Assembly: GCA_963842975.1 (NCBI GenBank)
Contig: CAWJIH010000004.1
Span: 1 to 64,000, forward strand
Source of the DNA: JACJWR01 sp963842975
Lineage (GTDB): Bacteria; Actinomycetota; Actinomycetes; S36-B12; UBA10799
DNA: 64,000 nt
Direction: 5' to 3'
A program made the position numbers and the translations under genes. This document shows, one piece after another, positions 16,975-25,300 of this stretch. Position 1 is the first letter of the stretch, and the number at the start of each line of letters is the position of its first letter. Under the pieces are notes generated by a model, which did no database searches, was not told the origin of the DNA, and saw only the letters and a program-made list of their open reading frames with translations.

Positions 16975-19216
16975 CCGACTCCAGCAGCAGCGTTGCGACG
17001 TCGAGCACCTCGATGCTCTCGGCAGCGGAACCCTCTTGCTTACGCTGGGTCACCCCGTCGTTGAGCATCACGTTGCAGAACGGGCAGCCGACAGCGATCT
17101 TCTCGGCGCCGGTGCCGAGGGCTTCATCGGATCGGTTGACGTTCACCCGCTCGCCCAGCTTCTCCTCCATCCACATGCGGGCACCGCCGGCGCCGCAGCA
17201 GAAGGACTTGCTGCCGGAACGTTCCATCTCCACGTAGTTCACACCCGGCACGCTCTGCACCAGTTCGCGCGGAGGCACGTACACCTTGTTGTGGCGGCCG
17301 AGGTAGCACGGGTCGTGGTAGGTGATGGTCTCGTTCACCGATTCCACCGGCGTGAGCTTGCCGGCTTTCACCAGTTGCGACAGCAGTTGGGTGTGGTGCA
17401 CAACTTCGTAGTCGCCGCCGATCTGCGGGTACTCCCGGCCGATGGTGTTGAGGCAGTGCGGGCAAGTGACGACGATCTTCTTGGCCTTGACCTCGTTGAG
17501 CATCTCGACGTTCTGCATCGCCTGCATTTGGTAGACGAACTCGTTGCCGGCCCGACGCACCGGGTCACCGGTGCAGGTCTCGCCCTCGCCGAGCACCATG
17601 AATTCCACGCCCGCGATGTTCAGCAACTCGGCCACGGACTTGGTGGTTGCCTTGGCGCGGTCCTCGTATGCGCCGGCACAGCCCACCCAGAACAGGTATT
17701 CGACGTCGTCGGGGATGACGTCCTCGCCGTCCATCCCGAACACCCGCACCTCGAAGTCAACTTCTTCGATCCAGGCGTTGCGCATCGAGGCGTTCATGCC
17801 CCATGGGTTGCCCTTCTGTTCAACGTTCTTGAACAGCCCGTTGAGTTCGGCTGGGAACTCCGATTCGATCATCACCTGGTTGCGGCGCATGTCGATGAAG
17901 TGGTCGATGTGTTCGATGTCGACCGGGCACTGCTCGACGCAGGCACCGCAGGTGGTGCAGGACCACAGTGCATCGGTGTCGATGACTGGCCCTTCGTGGC
18001 TGCGGTGGCCGGCGGCGTCGTAGCCGTCGTCGGCGCGGCGGGGGTCATCGTCGCGCGGACCCACCAGCGGCCGTTGGATCTCGTCGGCGACCAGGGTCCC
18101 AACGGACGCCAGCACCTCTTCGTTGCGCTCGCCCATCTCGTCGCGTTTGCCGTCACCTGCGGTAGCCAGCAGGTACGGCGCGGCTGCGAACAGGTGATCA
18201 CGCAGATCCATGATCATCAACTTCGGCGACAGCGGCTTTTCGGTGTTCCAGGCCGGACATTGCGACTGGCAACGCCCGCACTCGGTGCAGGTGGCCAGGT
18301 CGAGCATGTCCTTCCAGGTGAAGTCCTCGATCCGGCCGGCGCCGAAGGTGGCGTCTTCCGCGGGGTCCTCGAAGTCGATCTTCTCGCCGTTCGAGGTCAT
18401 CGGCAGCAGCGGACCCAGGCCATTCGGGCGGCGTGAGAAGTAGACGTTGATCGGGGCGGTGAAGATGTGGAGGTGCTTGCTGTGCAGCACGATGAGCAGG
18501 AATACCAGCACCACGCCGAGGTGCAGCCAGATCCCGATGGTCTCCATCCACTGCAGCGTGGTCTCGCTGAAGGAGGTGAACAGCTGACCCACCCAGGTTG
18601 AGGCGAAGGCGCCACCTGACTCGTAGAACGGGAAGTAGAGCTTGTCCGCCCCCTCGGCGAAACTCTGCTCAGTGGCGGCCCACTGCGCGCCGCGGTAGAA
18701 GAACAGCGTCCAGATGACGTTGAAGATCATGAAGAGCACGAGCCAGGCCGCGCCGGTGTGCGAGCCGAAGAAGCGGCTCTTGCGGCCGTCCTTGGCTGGG
18801 TTGTGGACGATCCGGATGATCGCGAAGATCACGATGCCAACCAGCACGAGCACGGCGAACAGGTCTTGGGCGAACCCGAGGATCGCCCAGCGTCCGACGA
18901 TCGGGATCGCAAAGGTGGGGACGAAGAGCGCTCCGGTCGCCTCCAGCAAGGCGGTGCCAAGCACCAGGAAGCCCCAGAAGGCGAACACGTGGGCGATTCC
19001 GGGAATCGTCCACTTCAGCAGCTTCTTCTGGCCGAGGACCTCGGTGGCTTCGGCGCCGACGGCACCTTCGATCTTCTGGGGCCGATCCACGGCGGGCTGG
19101 CCGGTGCGGATCAACCGGTAGAGCACCAGCGCGCGCTTGGCGGCGAACGCCAACAGCACGACGAAGAGGAGCAGGCCCCCCACCATTCGGATGAGCATCA
19201 AGGTGCTCTCGTCCAC
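16964..19216 (-). CDS. etfD: EtfD-type membrane iron-sulfur reductase (Rv0338c-like)
   Basis: 750-residue protein. The N-terminal 270 or so residues are a NarI-like membrane domain with about five spans. Two ferredoxin motifs follow, CTECGRCQSQCP and CTTCGACVEQCP. The C-terminal half has paired cysteine-rich CCG-type domains (CTGDPVRR, CPHCLNTIG, SFCCGAGGARMWMEE, CPFCNVML). The overall plan matches mycobacterial Rv0338c/EtfD, which passes electrons from electron-transfer flavoprotein to the membrane quinone/menaquinone pool during fatty-acid beta-oxidation. Start is GTG 19216 with GGGAGG upstream. A perfect 12-bp palindrome about 70 bp upstream could be an operator. Confidence 0.84.
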   Translation of the reverse strand: MDESTLMLIRMVGGLLLFVVLLAFAAKRALVLYRLIRTGQPAVDRPQKIEGAVGAEATEVLGQKKLLKWTIPGIAHVFAFWGFLVLGTALLEATGALFVPTFAIPIVGRWAILGFAQDLFAVLVLVGIVIFAIIRIVHNPAKDGRKSRFFGSHTGAAWLVLFMIFNVIWTLFFYRGAQWAATEQSFAEGADKLYFPFYESGGAFASTWVGQLFTSFSETTLQWMETIGIWLHLGVVLVFLLIVLHSKHLHIFTAPINVYFSRRPNGLGPLLPMTSNGEKIDFEDPAEDATFGAGRIEDFTWKDMLDLATCTECGRCQSQCPAWNTEKPLSPKLMIMDLRDHLFAAAPYLLATAGDGKRDEMGERNEEVLASVGTLVADEIQRPLVGPRDDDPRRADDGYDAAGHRSHEGPVIDTDALWSCTTCGACVEQCPVDIEHIDHFIDMRRNQVMIESEFPAELNGLFKNVEQKGNPWGMNASMRNAWIEEVDFEVRVFGMDGEDVIPDDVEYLFWVGCAGAYEDRAKATTKSVAELLNIAGVEFMVLGEGETCTGDPVRRAGNEFVYQMQAMQNVEMLNEVKAKKIVVTCPHCLNTIGREYPQIGGDYEVVHHTQLLSQLVKAGKLTPVESVNETITYHDPCYLGRHNKVYVPPRELVQSVPGVNYVEMERSGSKSFCCGAGGARMWMEEKLGERVNVNRSDEALGTGAEKIAVGCPFCNVMLNDGVTQRKQEGSAAESIEVLDVATLLLESVKK

Positions 19217-19285
19217 GACGTACCTCCCGTGAGTTCGCAGGACAACTTTTCACATGCATTACGCACTCTGAACCTTGGTCGATAC

Positions 19286-19297
19286 TACTCGCGAGTA
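19286..19297. promoter_or_regulatory. Palindrome TACTCGCGAGTA upstream of etfD
   Basis: A perfect 12-bp palindrome at 70-81 bp upstream of the etfD start. It overlaps a possible minus-strand -10 (TAGTAT, 19282-19287), so a bound protein could repress. TetR-type lipid-metabolism regulators use sites of this kind; which one binds here is unknown. Confidence 0.5.
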
Positions 19298-19388
19298 ACA
19301 TCGCCGCAGGTGCAGGGCATACCTGTTGCGACGCACTGCCTCTTCCATAGTGGCGTATGGGCAATCACGGCCTGTCGCCAGTCACGCC

Positions 19389-19394
19389 TAGACT
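19389..19394 (+). promoter_or_regulatory. -10 element TAGACT of cysD
   Basis: TAGACT ends 6 nt before ATG 19401; leaderless-type spacing for the cysD-cysNC operon. Confidence 0.55.
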
Positions 19395-19400
19395 GCTCCC

Positions 19401-20327
19401 ATGACGTTGACATCAGCAACGCCGGTGGATGAGGGGCGGGTGCTTGCAGATCTGGAAGCCGAAGCCATCTGGGTGATTCGGGAAACCGCGGCGGCATTCA
19501 GCCGGCCAGTCCTGCTCTACAGCATCGGCAAGGACTCCACCGTGTTGCTCCACCTGGCCCGCAAGGCGTTTCACCCCGGTCCGATTCCCTTCCCGGTGAT
19601 GCACATTGACACCGGTTGGAAGTTTCGGGAAATGATCGCCTTTCGGGACGCGACCGCGCAGCGGCTTGGACTTGACCTGCGGATCGCGACCAACCAGCAG
19701 GGCCGCGATGAGGGCGTGACTCCCTTCACCCACGGCACCCAGGAATACACCCGGATCATGAAGACCGTCGCGCTGCGGGAAGGCCTGGACGCGGGCGGCT
19801 TCGATGTTGCCATCGGCGGATCACGCCGGGATGAGGAGAAATCGCGGGCGAAGGAGCGGATCTTTTCGCTGCGCGAGCAGGGGCACCGTTGGGAGCCGCG
19901 AAAGCAGCGTCCCGAGTTCTGGCACACCGTCAACTCCTCGCTGGTCGGCGGCCAGACGATGCGTGCCTTCCCGATCTCGAACTGGACCGAGTTGGACGTG
20001 TGGCGTTATGTGGCCTCCGAGCAGCTCGACGTCGTCCCGCTGTACTACTCGGCACCACGCCCGGTGGTGGAGCGGGAGGGTGTGTTGGTGATGGTCGACG
20101 ATGATCGAATCCCGTTGGAGCCCGGTGAAGTGCCGGAAATCCGCGAAGTGCGCTTCCGCACTCTGGGCTGCTACCCCCTCACCGGCGGGGTGGCATCGCC
20201 GGCCTACACAGTCGACGAGCTCATCGCGGAGCTGCAGGTGAACAACCTCTCCGAGCGAGCAGGGCGGCTGATCGACGGGGAAGGATCCGGATCGATGGAG
20301 CGCAAGAAGGTTGAGGGGTACTTCTGA
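19401..20327 (+). CDS. cysD: Sulfate adenylyltransferase subunit 2 (CysD)
   Basis: 308-residue subunit that makes adenylyl sulfate (APS) from sulfate and ATP together with CysN. The PP-loop SIGKDSTVLLHLARKAF is near residue 41. FPVMHIDTGWKFREM, the GGSRRDEEKSRAKERIFS block and PISNWTELDVWRYV are all conserved. The length is normal. It is the first gene of a two-gene operon, and its TGA overlaps the cysNC ATG (TGATG). Confidence 0.95.
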   Translation: MTLTSATPVDEGRVLADLEAEAIWVIRETAAAFSRPVLLYSIGKDSTVLLHLARKAFHPGPIPFPVMHIDTGWKFREMIAFRDATAQRLGLDLRIATNQQGRDEGVTPFTHGTQEYTRIMKTVALREGLDAGGFDVAIGGSRRDEEKSRAKERIFSLREQGHRWEPRKQRPEFWHTVNSSLVGGQTMRAFPISNWTELDVWRYVASEQLDVVPLYYSAPRPVVEREGVLVMVDDDRIPLEPGEVPEIREVRFRTLGCYPLTGGVASPAYTVDELIAELQVNNLSERAGRLIDGEGSGSMERKKVEGYF

Positions 20328-22207
20328 TGGGCCCTGGGCAACACGGCGGCGGGGAAGTGGCCGAAAAGGACAAGGCATTGATCCGGGTGGTGACGTGCGG
20401 TTCGGTTGACGACGGCAAATCCACGCTGCTCGGCCGGATGCTCGCCGAGACCGACTCACTGCCGCACGACATCGTGGAGGCGGCCCGATTCACCCGGCGC
20501 ACCGGCTCGGCAGTGCCGGTGGGCGAAATCGACTACTCCCTGGTCACTGACGGTCTGGAAGCAGAGCGGGATCAGGGAATCACGATCGATGTGGCCTACC
20601 GGCACCTCTACCTGCCGTCTGGTCGGCGAGCCGTGCTGGCCGACGCCCCGGGGCACGAGCAGTACACCCGCAACATGGCGGTGGCGGCCTCAACCGCGGA
20701 TGTCGCGATTCTGCTGACCGACGCGATGCGCGGCACCCGCACCCAAACGCACCGTCACCTCGCAGTCTCGGCTCTGATGGGTGTGCGCCACGTACTGCTG
20801 GCGGTCAACAAGATGGACGGCGTGGACTGGGACCAGACGATCTACGACTCAATCACTGCCGAGGTGCGCGAATCAGCGGCCCGGCACGATGTGCACGACG
20901 TGATCTCGGTTCCGGTGAGCGCACTGACTGGTGTGAACGTGACCGAACGTGCCACGGATATCCCCTGGTACGACGGGCCGTCCATGCTGGAAGCACTCGA
21001 TGGTCTGGGCATCCCTTCGCCGGTCGACGCGCCCTTCCGGATGCCGGTCCAGATCATCCTGCGTTCGGCGGACTTCCGGGGCTACGGGGGTTTGGTGGCA
21101 TCGGGAACGGTCCGTGTGGGCAGCAAACTTCGGGTCGCGGACTCGGGTCAGACCGCGGTAGTGACCCGGCTGGTCGGGATGCGCGGTGAAGAGTCGCGTG
21201 ACTTGGAGTCGGTGCCCGCGGGCATGAGTGCGGCCATTGAGTTGGATCGCGACCTCGACATCACCCGCGGTGATGTGCTTGCGGACGTGGACAGCGCGCC
21301 GGCACCAGCCGACCGCTTCTCAGCGGACATGGTGTGGCTCGGGGAAGAGCCACTGGCACACGGACGTTCCTATACGTTGCGCGCTGGCCCGATCGAGGTG
21401 CCCGCCACCGTCACCGCCGTGCGCCACCGCCTCGACGTGAGCACGGGTGTGGAACTCGCCGCGCGGACGTTAGGCATGAACGACGTGGGGCGGGTCGAGG
21501 TTGCCACCGGCCGGTCGATCCCATTGGAGGCCTACAAGGACTTCCACGACACCGGCGGCTTCCTACTGTGTGACCGCGTGACCGGGGACACCCTGGCGGC
21601 TGGGCTCACGCGCTTTGCGCTGCGGCGTTCGGCGAACGTGGTCGAGCATGACTTCACCATCGATCGCGCCGCCCGGGAGACGCTCAACGGCCATCCGGGC
21701 CGAGTCCTGTGGTTCACCGGACTTTCCGGATCCGGCAAATCCACAGTGGCCAACGAAGTAGCCCGAACGCTGCACGCTCTGGGTATCCGGACGTTCATCT
21801 TGGACGGCGACTCGGTGCGCCATGGGCTGACCAAAGACCTCGGCTTCACCCCCGAAGACCGCGCGGAGAACGTACGCCGCGTGGCCGAAGTCGCGAAGCT
21901 GATGGTGGACGCGGGCCTGGTGGTGCTGGTCTCGCTGGTCTCTCCGTTCCGAGGGGACCGCCGCGCTGCGCGGGCCCTGTTCGACGAGGGCGATTTCCTT
22001 GAGGTGTTCGTGGACACGCCGCTGGAGGTGTGCATCGAACGCGACCCGAAGGGGCTGTACGCCAAAGCCTCGGCCGGGACTCTGCCCAACATGTCGGGGG
22101 TGGGTCAAGACTACGAACCCCCGACGCATCCGGACATCCACCTGGACGGACGCAGGCCCGCGGGGGAGAACGCCGCTGAGCTACTAGAACGCGTCGGCCT
22201 GGACTAG
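20327..22207 (+). CDS. cysNC: CysNC: sulfate adenylyltransferase GTPase fused to APS kinase
   Basis: 626-residue bifunctional protein. Residues about 15-440 are CysN, an EF-Tu-like GTPase with GSVDDGKST, DAPGHEQYTRNM and NKMD, which powers APS formation by CysD. Residues about 455-626 are APS kinase (CysC) with P-loop GLSGSGKST, LDGDSVRHGL and FTPEDRAENVRR, which converts APS to PAPS. Fused CysNC is usual in mycobacteria. The gene is convergent with the DsrE/TusE/SQR operon and separated from it by a strong hairpin. Confidence 0.95.
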   Translation: MGPGQHGGGEVAEKDKALIRVVTCGSVDDGKSTLLGRMLAETDSLPHDIVEAARFTRRTGSAVPVGEIDYSLVTDGLEAERDQGITIDVAYRHLYLPSGRRAVLADAPGHEQYTRNMAVAASTADVAILLTDAMRGTRTQTHRHLAVSALMGVRHVLLAVNKMDGVDWDQTIYDSITAEVRESAARHDVHDVISVPVSALTGVNVTERATDIPWYDGPSMLEALDGLGIPSPVDAPFRMPVQIILRSADFRGYGGLVASGTVRVGSKLRVADSGQTAVVTRLVGMRGEESRDLESVPAGMSAAIELDRDLDITRGDVLADVDSAPAPADRFSADMVWLGEEPLAHGRSYTLRAGPIEVPATVTAVRHRLDVSTGVELAARTLGMNDVGRVEVATGRSIPLEAYKDFHDTGGFLLCDRVTGDTLAAGLTRFALRRSANVVEHDFTIDRAARETLNGHPGRVLWFTGLSGSGKSTVANEVARTLHALGIRTFILDGDSVRHGLTKDLGFTPEDRAENVRRVAEVAKLMVDAGLVVLVSLVSPFRGDRRAARALFDEGDFLEVFVDTPLEVCIERDPKGLYAKASAGTLPNMSGVGQDYEPPTHPDIHLDGRRPAGENAAELLERVGLD

Positions 22208-22262
22208 GCGGGGGCGCGCCGAGAGCCGGCCCGGAAGCTGGCGCAACCCTCCCAAATGCAAC

Positions 22263-22305
22263 CACCGTGGGTTCGAGGCCCAAAAAGGGGCACGAACCCA
22301 CGGTG
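22263..22305. terminator. Bidirectional hairpin between cysNC and the dsrE-like gene
   Basis: Perfect 13-bp arms (22263-22275 and 22293-22305, CACCGTGGGTTCG and its complement) close over a loop that can add a GCCC/GGGC inner stem. It sits in the gap between two convergent genes, 56 bp from one stop and 18 from the other. There is no U-run, so termination is likely but not classical. Confidence 0.75.
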
Positions 22306-22322
22306 ATCAAGCTCCGGTTGGC

Positions 22323-22838
22323 TCAGATGAAGAGCATTTGGGCTCCGTCGGTCATTTCGATGAAGTCGGTGGCGTTGATGATGCCGTCGAGGTCGTCGCG
22401 TAGATCCGATTCGGTCAGGTTGTTCATGTCGGCCGACATCCGGCAGGCCCACAGGTGGCCGCCGGAGGCGACGACCTGATCGAGGAAGTCGGGGACGTCC
22501 GGGATACCCAGGTCCGCGATCTGCTTTTTCATCATCTTGGTCGCGACCGATGTCATCCCAGGCAGGGGTGCCAATGCCTGCGGCACTTTGGTGTCTCGAC
22601 CGGGAAGGTGCATCGCGGTGTTGCCCACCGGCGAGAACTGCAGGTCATTCATCCGCGACTTCGTGATCATGTCGAAGCCCCAGAAGGTGAAGAACAGGTG
22701 CGTCTCGATGCCTTCGCCGAGGGCAGCGTTGGCGAGGACGAGGGCCGGGTAGGCCATGTCCAGGTTGCCCTTGGAGCAGATGAGCACGAACTTGCGGTCG
22801 GTTTCGTCGTCGTCGCCGAAGTCGGGAATGATTGTCAT
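22323..22838 (-). CDS. DsrE-family (DsrE2/DsrE3-like) sulfur-handling protein
   Basis: 171-residue cytoplasmic protein of the DsrE/DsrF/DsrH-like fold. Conserved features are KFVLICSKGNLDMAYPALVLANAA, LFFTFWGFDMITK and HLWACRMSADM. Cys132 in the ACRMS motif is where DsrE3-type proteins carry persulfide; Cys21 lies in the first strand. These proteins pass sulfane sulfur to or from carriers such as TusA or TusE. It is the last gene of the five-gene operon, directly after the TusE-like carrier. ATG 22838 is chosen; the frame runs further upstream without family similarity. Confidence 0.83.
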   Translation of the reverse strand: MTIIPDFGDDDETDRKFVLICSKGNLDMAYPALVLANAALGEGIETHLFFTFWGFDMITKSRMNDLQFSPVGNTAMHLPGRDTKVPQALAPLPGMTSVATKMMKKQIADLGIPDVPDFLDQVVASGGHLWACRMSADMNNLTESDLRDDLDGIINATDFIEMTDGAQMLFI

Positions 22839-22866
22839 GAGTGTTGGTCTCCGTTGTTCGGGTGGA

Positions 22867-23181
22867 TCAGACGCAGCCGTGCGGCTTGGGCAGGCCGGCG
22901 ACGTAGGACATCTTGCGGGCCGGCTTCTTCGGGAAGAGTTGGAACTGGACCTTGGTGGGGAACCCGCCGGCCGTCTGCACGCGGCGGGTGGTCGCGGTCT
23001 CGCCCTTTTCCTTGTAGTCATCCCGGAGCCACTTGATCAACTTCCAGTGCTCGTCGGTCATCTCGATGCCGATGTTCTGGGCCAACTCGGCGCCGACATC
23101 CTCATTCCACTCGTCGTATTCGGTGAGGAAACCTTCGTCGTTGATGTGAACCTCGTGGCCCGCGATCGTTGCGGTGGGCAT
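22867..23181 (-). CDS. TusE/DsrC-family sulfur carrier, single conserved cysteine
   Basis: 104-residue carrier of the DsrC/TusE family. The family core is visible (GFLTEYDEWNEDVGAELAQN, MTDEHWKLIKWLRDDY) and it ends GLPKPHGCV with the penultimate Cys103. In dissimilatory DsrC a second Cys lies 11 residues earlier; here that position is Ser92. The protein is therefore of the one-cysteine TusE type: it can carry a persulfide but cannot form the DsrC trisulfide. No DsrAB or Hdr genes are in the window. AAAGGCGA precedes ATG 23181. Confidence 0.86.
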   Translation of the reverse strand: MPTATIAGHEVHINDEGFLTEYDEWNEDVGAELAQNIGIEMTDEHWKLIKWLRDDYKEKGETATTRRVQTAGGFPTKVQFQLFPKKPARKMSYVAGLPKPHGCV

Positions 23182-23219
23182 GGGTCGCCTTTCGTTAGTG
23201 GGTTGGTTTTCGTCTTGGT

Positions 23220-23274
23220 CGGTGTACGCAGAACCGATTGTGGCGCAAAGCGTCCGTTGATTCTGCGTACACCG
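23220..23274. promoter_or_regulatory. Strong hairpin between the DUF1641 and tusE-like genes
   Basis: Perfect 14-bp arms (23220-23233 CGGTGTACGCAGAA; 23261-23274) with a 27-nt loop, in the 115-nt spacer inside the operon. It could be an RNA-processing or attenuation site that sets the level of the TusE/DsrE carriers apart from the SQR, or a protein-binding site. No U-run follows. Confidence 0.7.
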
Positions 23275-23296
23275 GTGTTGCGGTGGCGTCGAATCG

Positions 23297-24046
23297 CTAC
23301 TTGCGGAGGGTCGCGGGCGCTTCGAGCATGGTGGGTTCCTCGCCAACGGTGTGCAGCATGGCCATCACACGGGCCAGACCACGGCGAGTCTGTGGGTCGC
23401 GCATCGTCTTCAACAGCGCAAAGAGCGAAGGTGGCTGCGCACTGATCTCTTCGTCCTGAATAGTCACAGCGGTGCGGCGGACCAAGCCCATCACTTCGGG
23501 CTGGGTCATCTCCTTGACCGCGTTCAGGATCGTGACCACGTTGTCTCCAAGTGCGACCACGTCGTCCTCGTCGAACTCGGTGACGACTTTGTCGACGATT
23601 GCCGCACCCTGCTGGGCGAACATGAAGTAGCCCTTGTCCTCGGCGGTCTGCAGCACCTCGGTGAGTTTGGCCATACCGGCACCGCTGAGGGAGTTGGCCG
23701 TTGAGGCCAATTCGGTCAATGAGTCGAGTTGCGCCAGCAGCGACTCGAGTTGCGGCAGCGAGCGCACGAGCGTTCGCGCAAACCGGGTGACGTCCTCAAT
23801 GCTGACGTCCTGGCCCAGATTCTCGAGCTCCCGCGTGGCCGCGTCCATCATTCCACGGGTGACCGGGACCATGGTTTCCGCAAGCTCCGACCACTGCTCC
23901 CGGGCAGCGGCTTGGGCCTGCATCTGCTCGACAATCCAGTCCATCTGGGTGGTGAGCCGATCCAGCTGCTTCTGCATGGCGATCGGGTCGGGTGGCACGG
24001 CGGCTACCGAATCAACGATTTCGGATACTTCCACTACTTCGGTCAT
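23297..24046 (-). CDS. DUF1641-family protein
   Basis: 249-residue mostly helical, acidic protein. Features are coiled segments at residues 22-60, ELASTANSLSGAGMAKLTEVLQ, and a C-terminal FALLKTMRDPQTRRGLARVMAML, typical of DUF1641. Members are often encoded beside SQR-like flavoproteins and are thought to assist them; the molecular role is unknown. The start overlaps the SQR stop (ATGA), so the two are translationally coupled and probably made in equal amounts. Confidence 0.82.
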   Translation of the reverse strand: MTEVVEVSEIVDSVAAVPPDPIAMQKQLDRLTTQMDWIVEQMQAQAAAREQWSELAETMVPVTRGMMDAATRELENLGQDVSIEDVTRFARTLVRSLPQLESLLAQLDSLTELASTANSLSGAGMAKLTEVLQTAEDKGYFMFAQQGAAIVDKVVTEFDEDDVVALGDNVVTILNAVKEMTQPEVMGLVRRTAVTIQDEEISAQPPSLFALLKTMRDPQTRRGLARVMAMLHTVGEEPTMLEAPATLRK

Positions 24047-25284
24047 GACAGGTCCGCGGTCTCTTTGCCAGCCATGGACATCAGCGCGGGCAGCGGCAGT
24101 TCCTTACCCGGCAGCAAGATGTTCCAGTACATCCAGCGGAACATCACCTTGCCCCAGTGGTTCATCTCCGTCTCCTTCAGCAGCGAGAACGGCCCAATGC
24201 CAGGTAGCGGGTACTTGCCCGGAAGTGGCTCGGTCTCGTAGTTGAAGTCGATCAGCAGGCCCTTGCCGTGGCCAGTCTCGATGAAGCAGTTGGCGTGACC
24301 ATCGAACGGTTCGGTCATCTTCAACCCGTTGATGTGGCGCAGGAAGTTCTCCGGGAAGAGGTCCATCGCGAAGTGGGCCACCGAACCGGCCTTCGACGCC
24401 GGGATGTTCGAGGCATCACCGATCGCGAAGATGTTGTCGTATTGCGTGCTGAGCAGGGTTTCCTTGTCCACTGGGACGTAGTTGAGGTCGTCACCGAGCC
24501 CGGAGCGGCCGACGAAGTCCGCACCCATGTTCAGCGGGATGGTCACCAGCAGGTCGAAGGGCACTTCGCGCTCGTCGTAGGAGACGATCTTCTTGGCCTC
24601 GTCGTCGACACTTTCGATCATGAAGTCGGGTTCGAGCTGGATGTTGCGGGTCTCCAGCATGTCGCCGAGGTACTTCGACGCCACCGGCTTGGTGAAGGCC
24701 CCTTCCAGCGGGGTGACGTAGGTGATCTCGACCTTGTCGCGCATGCCTTGTTCGGCGAAGAAGGCGTCGGCTAGGAAGGTGAACTCCAGCGGGGCCACCG
24801 GGCACTTGATGGGCATGTCGGTGATGTGGATGACGAGTTTGCCGCCCTCCCAATCGCGAAGCTTCTCGCCGAGCGCGACCGCACCTTCGTAGGTGTAGAA
24901 CTCGTGCACCGACTTGCGGAACTCCTCGCCGTCCATGCCCGGCGTCTCTTCTGGGCGCGGCGTGGTGCCAGAGGCGATGATCAGGTAGTCGTACGGCAGT
25001 TCGGTGCCGTCTGCGAGCAGCACCTTGTTCGCTTCGGGCTCGACCTTGTCGACTTCGGCGTTCACGAAGTCGACTCCGGTGGGGATGAACCGCTCTTTGG
25101 GTTTGACGATCTCTTCAGGTCGGTAGATTCCGAAGGGCACGAAGAGGTAGCCGGGCTGGTAATAGTGGGTTTCGTCGTGGTCGACGACGGTGATGTTCCA
25201 TTCATCCCGCGGCAGCAGCGGGCGCAATTTGTTTACTGCCATGGTGCCGGCTGTGCCTGCCCCAAGTACGAGCAACCTCTTCAC
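24043..25284 (-). CDS. Sulfide:quinone oxidoreductase-like flavoprotein
   Basis: 413-residue FAD enzyme. The N-terminal Rossmann motif is LVLGAGTAGTMAVNKL, the second FAD contact is IFAIGDASNIPASKAG, and YDYLIIASGTTPRPEE fits the pyridine-nucleotide-disulfide oxidoreductase superfamily. Two cysteines, Cys161 (PIKCPVAPLEF) and Cys333 (HANCFIETGHGKG), fall near the catalytic pair of SQRs. The C-terminal NHWGKVMFRWMYWNILLPGK can bind the membrane surface. It would oxidise sulfide to sulfane sulfur and reduce quinone; the usual third SQR cysteine is not obvious. GTG 25284 has GGGAGA upstream. Confidence 0.84.
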   Translation of the reverse strand: MKRLLVLGAGTAGTMAVNKLRPLLPRDEWNITVVDHDETHYYQPGYLFVPFGIYRPEEIVKPKERFIPTGVDFVNAEVDKVEPEANKVLLADGTELPYDYLIIASGTTPRPEETPGMDGEEFRKSVHEFYTYEGAVALGEKLRDWEGGKLVIHITDMPIKCPVAPLEFTFLADAFFAEQGMRDKVEITYVTPLEGAFTKPVASKYLGDMLETRNIQLEPDFMIESVDDEAKKIVSYDEREVPFDLLVTIPLNMGADFVGRSGLGDDLNYVPVDKETLLSTQYDNIFAIGDASNIPASKAGSVAHFAMDLFPENFLRHINGLKMTEPFDGHANCFIETGHGKGLLIDFNYETEPLPGKYPLPGIGPFSLLKETEMNHWGKVMFRWMYWNILLPGKELPLPALMSMAGKETADLS

Positions 25285-25300
25285 GGTTCTCCCTAGTTGA

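Noticed and set aside
16964..19216. Heterodisulfide reductase (HdrD/sHdr) reading for the Fe-S protein, which would complete a sulfur oxidation pathway
   Set aside because: The NarI-like membrane domain fused to two ferredoxin and CCG domains matches EtfD/Rv0338c, and no hdrABC or lipoate-binding partners are present.
22263..22305. tRNA-like T-loop GGGTTCGAG after cysNC
   Set aside because: The sequence is one arm of a simple perfect hairpin; no acceptor, D or anticodon arms can be drawn.
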